Assembly: GCA_021806125.1 (NCBI GenBank)
Contig: JAJZYC010000037.1
Span: forward strand, 1 to 10,817
Direction of reading: 5' to 3'
DNA: 10,817 nucleotides
Source of the DNA: a bacterium
Lineage (GTDB): Bacteria > SZUA-79 > Acidulodesulfobacterales > Acidulodesulfobacteraceae
Both the position numbers and the translations under genes were made by a program. Each line of letters begins with the position of its first letter. Within the stretch, counting starts at the first letter, position 1. Shown piece after piece: positions 5,772 through 10,817 of the stretch. Below the pieces are notes generated by a model that did not search any database, was not told the DNA's origin, and was given only the letters and a program-made list of their open reading frames with translations.

Positions 5772-7223
5772 ATGGATTCTGCGAAAGATTTAAGAAACAA
5801 CCTGCTCGATAAGGTTGACGACATCGACCTTGTAAGGCATCACTTCAGGACGATGTTTACGGCAGGGATGGGTTTTTTTACGGATGCTTACGACCTTTTC
5901 ATTATTGGCGTCGTTATTGCCCTGCTAACGCCGATATGGCACTTAACTACGCCGGAAATTGCGCTTTTGGGCAGTTCGTCTTTAATTGCGGCGGCGCTTG
6001 GAGCATATATTTTTGGAAGAGTATCGGATATTTTCGGCAGAAAAGCAATTTACGGTTTGGAAGTTTTAATTTTAACGATAGGCGCAATAGGTTCGGCTTT
6101 TTCGCAGGATATCACCCAGCTTATAATATGGAGAATAGTTTTGGGTATCGGAATCGGCGGAGACTATCCGATAAGCGCAATAATAATGAGCGAATATTCA
6201 AACAGAAAGGACAGAGGAAAATTGGTCTCCATGGTGTTTTCGCTTCAAGGAATAGGATTGGTAGTCGGTCCTATGGTGGCTATACTTATTATAATGCTTG
6301 GAGTTCCACACGATATGGCGTGGAGAATATTGCTCGGCTTAGGCGCTATACCTGCCGCAAGCGTAATATACTTAAGAAGAAAGATTAAAGAGACTCCATA
6401 CTTCAGTCTTGACGCAAAAGGAGATGTTTCGGGAACGGTTGCCGCTATTAACGATATAACCGGTTCTAAAATAACAGCCGCCGAACCAAAAAAATCCGAA
6501 AACGGAAACGGCGTCAAATTAAAAACAAAATGGACGGATATATTTACCTATCCGAATAATTTAAGGCTTCTCGGAACGGCGGGTTCATGGTTTTTGTTAG
6601 ACTGGGCTTTTTACGGAAATTCTATAAGCTGGCCGCTCGTTATGAAATCTATTATGCCTCACGGAAGTTTTATTCAAGGTCTTGCTTTATCGACCATAGT
6701 TTTTGTAGTTTTTGCAGCACCGTTTTACTGGATAGCGGCATTCAGCATGGATAAATTAGGAAGGAAATTTATACAAACCGTCGGGTTTATAGGTATGGCG
6801 GTAGCTTATCTTATCATTTCTTTTACGAGTTTCGGCGGATATGAACTTATTCCAGCCGTGTTTATGTTGGTATTCGGTATGAGTTACATATTCACGGAAT
6901 TTGGACCAAACGTAACGACTTTCGTTTATCCGGCTGAAGTGTTTCCAACGCCTATAAGGGGATTGGGCGACGGTATTTCGGCAGGAAGCGGAAAAATAGG
7001 CGCATTCCTCGGCACGCTGCTGTTTCCGTTCTTAATGGCGGCTTTAAAAGTTCAAGGAACATTCTTAATACTTGCGGTAATTGCGATTTTAGGAGCTATA
7101 CTCACTGTCGTTGCTTTACCTGAACCTAAAGAGATGTCTTTAAGGGAAGTTGGACAAGAAGATAAATATATTGAAGAAGACAAATTATCAGTGCCGACTT
7201 CAGCTGAGCCTCATAAAGCTTAA
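5772..7223 (+). CDS. Phosphate:H+ symporter, MFS PHS family (Pho84-like)
   Basis: 483 residues with about 12 transmembrane helices and a central cytoplasmic loop (about 200-265). The PHS signatures are unmistakable: GMGFFTDAYDLFIIG (32-46), GIGIGGDYPISAIIMSE with D131, RKDRG, WFLLDWAFYG with D277, and EVFPTPIRGLGDGISAGSGKIGAFLG. The aspartates in these three motifs correspond to the proton- and phosphate-binding acidic residues studied in fungal Pho84/PiPT proteins. It should import inorganic phosphate with protons at the inner membrane. A GAGGAGG Shine-Dalgarno (5757-5763) 8 nt before the ATG fixes the start. Its promoter is the strong Pho-like array at 5661-5715. Metabolite:H+ MFS relatives (sugar or aromatic acid carriers) share the fold but not the FFTDAYD and FLLDxxFYG motifs. 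Family call very safe; substrate likely. Confidence 0.93.
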   Translation: MDSAKDLRNNLLDKVDDIDLVRHHFRTMFTAGMGFFTDAYDLFIIGVVIALLTPIWHLTTPEIALLGSSSLIAAALGAYIFGRVSDIFGRKAIYGLEVLILTIGAIGSAFSQDITQLIIWRIVLGIGIGGDYPISAIIMSEYSNRKDRGKLVSMVFSLQGIGLVVGPMVAILIIMLGVPHDMAWRILLGLGAIPAASVIYLRRKIKETPYFSLDAKGDVSGTVAAINDITGSKITAAEPKKSENGNGVKLKTKWTDIFTYPNNLRLLGTAGSWFLLDWAFYGNSISWPLVMKSIMPHGSFIQGLALSTIVFVVFAAPFYWIAAFSMDKLGRKFIQTVGFIGMAVAYLIISFTSFGGYELIPAVFMLVFGMSYIFTEFGPNVTTFVYPAEVFPTPIRGLGDGISAGSGKIGAFLGTLLFPFLMAALKVQGTFLILAVIAILGAILTVVALPEPKEMSLREVGQEDKYIEEDKLSVPTSAEPHKA

Positions 7224-7349
7224 TTTTATATGATATAATTAATATATAATATAAATACTAGAATTAATCATAATAAAACTATTAAATAAAATAAATTATT
7301 CAATTATTAAATTCTAGTTAAGTTAAGGCTAATGTAATGGGCGGATAAA
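7224..7349. other. AT-rich spacer with a 9-bp inverted repeat
   Basis: No gene and no Pho-like array. ACTAGAATT (7257-7265) and AATTCTAGT (7310-7318) are perfect inverted copies with a 44-nt AT-rich loop. This could be an operator or a weak structure around the promoter of the PHP-domain gene. A weak Shine-Dalgarno (GGGCGGA, 7339-7345) precedes the start at 7350. Confidence 0.35.
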
Positions 7350-8066
7350 ATGAAATATTCAAAAGCCGATACGCATATCCATACAAGCTACAGCGACGGA
7401 AATAATTCGCCTGAAGATATAGTTGAAGCGGCGGCTGGGAAACTTAACGTAATCGCAGTAACCGACCACAACAGGATTAAGGGCGCATTTAAGGCAAAAG
7501 AATATGCGTTAAAAAATAGTTTTCTAGAAGTAGACGTTATTATCGGCGAAGAGATATCTACTAAAAACGGTCATATAGTAGGTCTTTTTTTAGAAAACAA
7601 GATAATACCAGGTAAGACGGCTCAGGAGACGATAGACGAAATACATTCGCAAGGGGGGCTGGCAATTGCTCCCCATCCTTATTATTTCGTTTCCTACGCG
7701 GAAAAAGGATATCAGCCGGTAAGAAAACTTTTAAACGAGTTAGATTTCGATGCAATAGAAGTTATCAATAATTCCAGCACTTTTTCCATTTTTTCCAATG
7801 CGGCGGCTTCTTTGGCAAATGTGTCCATAGGACTTCCTCAGCTCGGTGTAAGCGACGCCCACAGAAGCGATTTTATAGGCAAAGGCTATACCGGTTTTTA
7901 CGGAAAAACAGCCTTAGATTTACGGTCGCAGATAAAGGAGAAGAAAACCACCGCCCATTTCAACCGTTATTCCTTCCAAGAGTTTAAAATAAACACCTTC
8001 CAGTCCGCAAAATCTTTTTATTTTTATTTCTTTGGAAATAAAGCAGACGGAAACGACGCCGCATAA
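7350..8066 (+). CDS. PHP-domain metal-dependent phosphoesterase
   Basis: 238 residues. The polymerase-and-histidinol-phosphatase metal ligands are all in place: HIHTSYSDG (H9, H11, D16), VTDHN (D39, H40), GEEIS (E67/E68), GHIVGLF (H75), APHP (H109), and SDAH (D169, H171). The order fits stand-alone COG0613-type enzymes such as nucleoside 3',5'-bisphosphate phosphatases and RNase AM/YciV-like exoribonucleases. It is shorter than the roughly 280-290 residues usual there, with an Arg/Lys-rich C-terminus. It has no signal peptide and should be cytosolic. It follows the phosphate symporter by 126 nt on the same strand with only a weak Shine-Dalgarno. A role in releasing Pi from nucleotides during phosphate stress fits the neighbourhood but is inferred; the exact substrate is open. 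Confidence 0.85.
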   Translation: MKYSKADTHIHTSYSDGNNSPEDIVEAAAGKLNVIAVTDHNRIKGAFKAKEYALKNSFLEVDVIIGEEISTKNGHIVGLFLENKIIPGKTAQETIDEIHSQGGLAIAPHPYYFVSYAEKGYQPVRKLLNELDFDAIEVINNSSTFSIFSNAAASLANVSIGLPQLGVSDAHRSDFIGKGYTGFYGKTALDLRSQIKEKKTTAHFNRYSFQEFKINTFQSAKSFYFYFFGNKADGNDAA

Positions 8067-8177
8067 AATTAACAAAAATATTCCACTTATTTTTTGATTT
8101 TTTGCTTTTTAAACTAATTCTAAAATAAAAAAATTAAGAATTTAATCCTTTTATTAAGAATTAAAATACGTTATTTC

Positions 8178-8203
8178 ATCCTTGATAAAAGGATAAGTTT
8201 TTT
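8178..8203 (+). terminator. Rho-independent terminator after the PHP-domain gene
   Basis: ATCCTT (8178-8183) pairs with AAGGAT (8189-8194) around a GATAA loop and is followed after three bases by six T (8198-8203). It separates the PHP-domain gene from the TA promoter. The stem is short and AT-rich, so efficiency is uncertain. Confidence 0.5.
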
Positions 8204-8218
8204 CCCGTGAATTTTTTG

Positions 8219-8250
8219 TGTTATAATATTAATATATTAATAGCTATAGC
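8219..8250 (+). promoter_or_regulatory. Extended -10 promoter with palindromic candidate operator for the MntA/HepT pair
   Basis: TGT-TATAAT (8219-8227) is an extended -10 with no good -35. Overlapping its last base, TATTAATATATTAATA (8227-8242) is a perfect 16-bp palindrome covering the expected start site, followed at once by an 8-bp palindrome GCTATAGC (8243-8250). A palindrome at +1 suggests autoregulation of the TA operon; that is inference. Confidence 0.5.
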
Positions 8251-8271
8251 GATTAGAAGGAATTATTTATT

Positions 8272-8643
8272 ATGTCTAAGAAAGAACGGGTATCCTTAAA
8301 AGGTTTATCAAGAAAAAGGCTTAATAGTCTTTTGTCGGAACTTAAGCGGATTATTACCGGTATTTACGGGAAATCTCTAAAAGGAATAATCCTTTACGGC
8401 TCGTATTCGAGGCTTGATTTTAACCCTGAATCGGATGTCGATGTTATGATTCTTGCTTCCGGCAGTAAATCCGAACTTAAAAGCTTGTTTAAAAAAGCGG
8501 TTTTGGCAACAAACAACCTAGATATAAAATACGGGGTTTTTGTTTCGATTATAGATTCTAATATAAAAGATTTTAACAAGTATATCAACTACGTGCCTTT
8601 TTACGAAAACGTGCATAAAGAGGGCAAGATAATTTATGGATAA
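8272..8643 (+). CDS. mntA: MntA-type nucleotidyltransferase antitoxin
   Basis: 123 residues. A single minimal nucleotidyltransferase domain with the GS-x10-DxD signature: G43-S44 followed by D55-V-D57, inside YGSYSRLDFNPESDVDVMIL. MntA proteins neutralise the HEPN ribonuclease HepT by adding AMP residues to a tyrosine near its active site. The core is standard; the first 35 residues form a basic helical lead (KGLSRKRLNSLLSELKRI). A GAAGG Shine-Dalgarno (8256-8260) supports the start, 11 nt upstream. The stop overlaps the HEPN gene start by 8 nt, the same overlap as in the AbrB/PIN pair. Sure of the fold and pairing; AMP transfer is inferred from the family. Confidence 0.88.
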   Translation: MSKKERVSLKGLSRKRLNSLLSELKRIITGIYGKSLKGIILYGSYSRLDFNPESDVDVMILASGSKSELKSLFKKAVLATNNLDIKYGVFVSIIDSNIKDFNKYINYVPFYENVHKEGKIIYG

Positions 8644-9037
8644 GGCAATTTTTGACCTTTCCGCGTATCGATACAAAAAAGCTGAAGAAGAACTCGCCGC
8701 CGCTACTATGCTGTTTAACGATAAACTTTATTCATCTTCTTTAAACCGGTCTTATTATGCAATGTTTCATGCCGTCAGAAGCCTTTTTGCCTTTCAGAAG
8801 ATTGACTCAAAAACTCATAACGGCGTTAAATTGCTTTTTGACCAGAATTATATAAAAACTGGAAAAATAGAAAATAAATATTCCGGGATTTTAAGAGATG
8901 CGTATATAATCAGGCAGAAAAGCGATTATAACGATTTTTATATAGCTTCAAAGGTCGAAGCCGAAAAGCAATTGAAAAATGCAGAACTGTTTCTTAGGCG
9001 AATCAATAATTATATTGATGAGAATTATCATGCCTAA
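8636..9037 (+). CDS. hepT: HEPN-domain toxin (HepT-like, UPF0332 type)
   Basis: 133 residues, all-helical. It has the UPF0332/PF05168 signature: RYKKAEEELAAA near the start, LNRSYYAMFHAVRSLF (36-51), a THNGVKLLF helix, YIKTGKI, and RQKSDYNDFY (93-102) followed by EAEKQLKNAELFL. In typical HepT the RNase motif is R-x4-6-H; here R93 is followed by D97-Y98 and no His occupies the expected place, as is common in UPF0332 members. Y98 or Y102 would be candidates for AMPylation by the partner. It starts inside the nucleotidyltransferase gene (8-nt overlap), so both are translated together. Whether it still cleaves RNA, or acts differently, cannot be told from sequence. Confidence 0.85.
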   Translation: MDKAIFDLSAYRYKKAEEELAAATMLFNDKLYSSSLNRSYYAMFHAVRSLFAFQKIDSKTHNGVKLLFDQNYIKTGKIENKYSGILRDAYIIRQKSDYNDFYIASKVEAEKQLKNAELFLRRINNYIDENYHA

Positions 9038-9047
9038 ATACAAAAAA

Positions 9048-9069
9048 TTTTCAGTATTTTTTCAGTATT
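9048..9069. repeat. 11-bp tandem duplication at the end of the DUF6922-like gene
   Basis: Two adjacent copies of TTTTCAGTATT (9048-9058 and 9059-9069). On the minus strand they encode the last residues and supply the stop. Removing one copy would shift the frame and change the C-terminus, so this looks like a recent slippage event. Confidence 0.7.
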
Positions 9070-9443
9070 TTTAGGCCACATTTTTTTTTAAATATAGGTA
9101 AAATAAAATCCAGTAACCGAAAAAGTTTTATATCATTATATTTATTTTGAGGTTTTATAAATAATTTGTATACTTTTATAATTCTATCTGCAGGAATAAT
9201 TTTAAAGAGTGCCGCTATCTCGTCCAAATCTCCATAAATTAAAACATGTTCTATTATTATTCTGTCAGGCAAAATTGAATCATTCTTGTTGTAAGACCAG
9301 AAATTGTCTCGGTTAATCTCAGGCGGTAAATCTTTAATATTTAGGCGTAGTTCATCTTTATCTAATATTTTAGAATTTTTTATCAGTATTTCTCGCGTTA
9401 TACTTTTATCAGTTTTTTCAACGCTATTAGATAATACACCCAT
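9051..9443 (-). CDS. DUF6922-like small protein, function unknown
   Basis: 130 residues on the opposite strand, converging with the HEPN gene with only 13 nt between stops. The core (residues 41-93) reads PEINRDNFW then IIIEHVLIYGDLDEIAALFKIIPADRIIKVYK. This resembles small DUF6922-type proteins (FWD..., I-I-x-R/H-V-L-x-x-G-D, then a helix), which often sit beside AbiEii-like nucleotidyltransferase or other TA genes. A GAGGAT Shine-Dalgarno (9451-9456, minus strand) lies 7 nt before the ATG, and a TATAAT -10 (9479-9474) upstream gives it its own promoter. The 3' end contains an 11-bp tandem duplication that sets the last codons. Family call is by memory of the pattern, moderately sure; no enzymatic motif is visible. 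Confidence 0.7.
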   Translation of the reverse strand: MGVLSNSVEKTDKSITREILIKNSKILDKDELRLNIKDLPPEINRDNFWSYNKNDSILPDRIIIEHVLIYGDLDEIAALFKIIPADRIIKVYKLFIKPQNKYNDIKLFRLLDFILPIFKKKCGLKILKKY

Positions 9444-9527
9444 AATAAATATCCTCGTAAAAATCTTTATTTAATTATAGCATAGCAGGAAGATAAATTT
9501 TTAAAAAATTGAATAAATTTTAAATAT

Positions 9528-9556
9528 TTGATAAAGTAAAACTAAGCTAATATGCT
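9528..9556 (+). promoter_or_regulatory. Probable sigma70 promoter of the rdgB-like gene
   Basis: TTGATA (9528-9533) and TATGCT (9551-9556) are 17 nt apart, giving a start near 9563 and about 35 nt of leader. The Shine-Dalgarno (AGGA, about 9580-9583) is modest. The divergent DUF6922-like gene uses its own -10 at 9479-9474. Confidence 0.4.
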
Positions 9557-9596
9557 GTTTAAAAACGGTTTAAATATTTAGGATAATAAAGTTTTT

Positions 9597-10247
9597 ATGG
9601 TCAATATTCTTATTGCTACGGGCAATGCTCACAAGTTTCAAGAAATTGAAGCTATAATGGGAAAATTTGCCGATTTGAGTTTAAATTTGATTTATTTGGA
9701 TAAAAGTTATAATGTTAAAATAGTTGAAGACCGCGAAACTTATAAAGAAAACGCAAAAGTTAAGATAGAAGGATATTTGAAATTTTTGGAGGAAAATCCA
9801 GAGTTAAGGGCGGAATTAAATATCGATTTTATAATCAGCGAGGATTCAGGACTCGAAGTAGAGTGTCTTGAAGGCGAGCCTGGTCTTTTTACGGCAAGAT
9901 ATGCGGGAGAAAATGCTTCGGATGAGGAAAATATAGAAAAACTGCTAAGAAATATGACTTTAAAAAAAGAATGCACAGAAAACAGGAGCGCTAGATTTGT
10001 CTGCCATGCATGTATTTACGATTTTAAAAAAAATAGTTTCGATTATTTTTACGGGGAATTAAAAGGTTTGATTGCGGGAGAAATAAGCGGGACCAAGGGT
10101 TTCGGGTACGACCCCGTTTTTATCGTGCCGCAGTTTAATAAAACGGCGGCGCAGATAGATGCGAAGGAAAAAAACGCAATATCGCACAGGGCGGCTGCTT
10201 TCGGAAAAGTTGCGGAGGCGATAAAAAAGAAAAGTTCGCAATTTTAA
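9597..10247 (+). CDS. rdgB: XTP/dITP diphosphatase (RdgB/HAM1 family)
   Basis: 216 residues, slightly longer than the usual 195-205. It carries ATGNAHKFQEI (7-17) for triphosphate binding, YKENAKVK (49-56), SEDSGLEVE (81-89) with D83 as the catalytic acid equivalent, GEPGLFTARYAG (about 93-104), GTKGFGYDPVF and SHRAAAF near the C-terminus. These are the full set for house-cleaning hydrolysis of dITP/XTP to the monophosphate and pyrophosphate. The family ADDSG motif is SEDSG here, with Glu at the first acidic position. The extra length is a charged insert around 60-77 before the EDSG strand. It is cytosolic and has its own promoter; it is unrelated to the neighbouring TA genes. Very safe call. 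Confidence 0.93.
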   Translation: MVNILIATGNAHKFQEIEAIMGKFADLSLNLIYLDKSYNVKIVEDRETYKENAKVKIEGYLKFLEENPELRAELNIDFIISEDSGLEVECLEGEPGLFTARYAGENASDEENIEKLLRNMTLKKECTENRSARFVCHACIYDFKKNSFDYFYGELKGLIAGEISGTKGFGYDPVFIVPQFNKTAAQIDAKEKNAISHRAAAFGKVAEAIKKKSSQF

Positions 10248-10457
10248 TAAACACGATGACATAATTTAATTCTGTTGTCGTAGCAAATTTTAAGCGATGA
10301 AGAGAATGGATTGAATCATAGTTTATGACCCACTCCCTATTACCGATAACATTAACGTTCAGTGCGGGCGAAGCGGATGAAGTCCAATAGGCGAAGCTCG
10401 CCAATTTAAGCATGAATAACGGCAATAATATTTATCGAATTAAAAATTAAATAAATT
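10248..10457. other. Spacer with a GC-richer structured patch
   Basis: No supported gene. The part around 10330-10405 is GC-richer than other spacers here and holds two GCGAAGC heptamers (10368-10374 and 10391-10397, 23 bp apart), the second within the hairpin GGCGA-AGC-TCGCC (10390-10402). That hairpin lacks a real T-tract, so it is at best a weak terminator for the rdgB-like gene. No tRNA-like fold was found. The downstream oxidase has no obvious Shine-Dalgarno. Confidence 0.4.
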
Positions 10458-10817
10458 ATGGATAAAAAACTTATAGGCGAATTTGAAGAACTGCTTGGCA
10501 AAAGCAGAGTTTTATCTGAAACAGAGGAACTTCTATGTTATTCCTATGACGCAACGTCGAAGGATTTTATGCCGGAAGTTGTCGTATTCCCGCTTAATGC
10601 GGAAGAAATATCCAAAATCGTAAAATTGTGCTTGAAATATAATAATACTCCTATCGTCGGAAGGGGTTCGGGAAGCGGATTTTCGGGCGGGAGTCTGCCG
10701 TTAAAAGGCGGCGTCGTGGTTTCGTTTACGAAAATGAACCATATTACAGAATTAGATGAAGAAAATATGTTCGTTACTGTCGAACCCGGCATAATAAACG
10801 CCGACCTTAAGACTTAT
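10458..10817 (+). CDS. FAD-linked oxidase, GlcD/lactate dehydrogenase type, N-terminal part (cut by window edge)
   Basis: The first 120 codons are open to the window edge. The translation has the start of a PCMH-type FAD-binding domain: SYDATSKDFMPEVVVFPLNAEEI, then the FAD pyrophosphate loop GRGSGSGFSGGSLP (68-81), then VVVSFTKMNHI and VEPGIIN. These match glycolate oxidase subunit GlcD and D-lactate dehydrogenases, where the usual loop is RGAGTGLSGG. Such enzymes oxidise 2-hydroxy acids and pass electrons to the membrane chain or to an iron-sulfur partner. The ATG at 10458 is the first in frame after a stop a few codons upstream; no Shine-Dalgarno is visible, so the start is only moderately sure. 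The substrate cannot be told from the fragment. Confidence 0.88.
   Translation, partial: MDKKLIGEFEELLGKSRVLSETEELLCYSYDATSKDFMPEVVVFPLNAEEISKIVKLCLKYNNTPIVGRGSGSGFSGGSLPLKGGVVVSFTKMNHITELDEENMFVTVEPGIINADLKTY

Noticed and set aside
5936..6388. 150-codon plus-strand frame inside the symporter gene
   Set aside because: It lies wholly inside the clearly coding PHS symporter in another frame, is rich in Arg/Asn/Gly without domain signatures, and has no Shine-Dalgarno.
7257..7318. Inverted repeat as insertion-sequence ends
   Set aside because: Only 9 bp, 44-nt AT-rich interior with no coding content and no target duplication; chance or operator is more likely.
10390..10402. Intrinsic terminator after the rdgB-like gene
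   Set aside because: The stem is 5 bp with a 3-nt loop and no T-tract follows; kept as a structured patch only.
10135..10425. 96-codon minus-strand frame over the rdgB end and spacer
   Set aside because: About 110 nt overlap the conserved C-terminal motifs of the rdgB-like gene, there is no Shine-Dalgarno, and no domain is recognisable. The spacer portion is kept only as a possible repeat.
1..10817. CRISPR array, tRNA or rRNA genes
   Set aside because: No regularly spaced 24-40-bp repeats and no cloverleaf or rRNA-like segments were found on reading either strand.

Overview
The window is AT-rich (coding regions moderately so, spacers very much so), has strong GGAGG-type Shine-Dalgarno sites, and reads as a bacterial chromosome segment. 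The mix of a Tat-exported phosphoesterase, a PHS-type phosphate:H+ symporter, a membrane GGDEF-EAL protein and several toxin-antitoxin (TA) modules fits a Gram-negative, deltaproteobacterium-like organism. Taxonomy is inference only; no rRNA or other marker gene is present.

Layout. 1-1016: two divergent TA units. These are a truncated VapB-like antitoxin (minus strand, cut by the window edge) with a consensus sigma70 promoter, and a complete AbrB/MazE-type antitoxin plus PIN (VapC) toxin pair with its own extended -10 promoter. 1017-1375: a 359-nt spacer ending in a tandem 11-bp repeat promoter that looks like a Pho box. 1376-3951: a small Cys-rich protein and a 762-aa GGDEF-EAL protein. 3952-4282: a second Pho-box-like region and a 26-codon mini-ORF. 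4283-5464: a Tat-exported PF04185-type phosphoesterase/phospholipase C. 5465-5771: a third repeat array, a candidate small RNA with a 40-nt hairpin, and a fourth array with the same architecture as the first. 5772-7223: the phosphate:H+ symporter. 7350-8066: a PHP-domain phosphoesterase. 8272-9037: an MntA/HepT TA pair. 9051-9443 (minus): a DUF6922-like protein. 9597-10247: an RdgB/HAM1 nucleotide pyrophosphatase. 10458-end: the N-terminus of a GlcD-like FAD-linked oxidase.

Main idea. The middle of the window (about 1236-7223, perhaps to 8066) looks like a compact phosphate-starvation module. A 55-bp promoter block with four 11-bp repeats followed at fixed distance by TTTGATAAAAT occurs upstream of both the zinc-ribbon/GGDEF-EAL operon and the phosphate symporter, 47/55 identical. 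A third perfect four-unit array lies between the phosphoesterase and the symporter, and a looser one precedes the phosphoesterase. If these are PhoB sites, phosphate limitation would together induce Pi uptake, extracytoplasmic Pi release, c-di-GMP turnover and possibly a C-rich small RNA. No phoB/phoR or pst genes are in the window, so the regulator is inferred from site architecture. TA modules flank the cluster on both sides.
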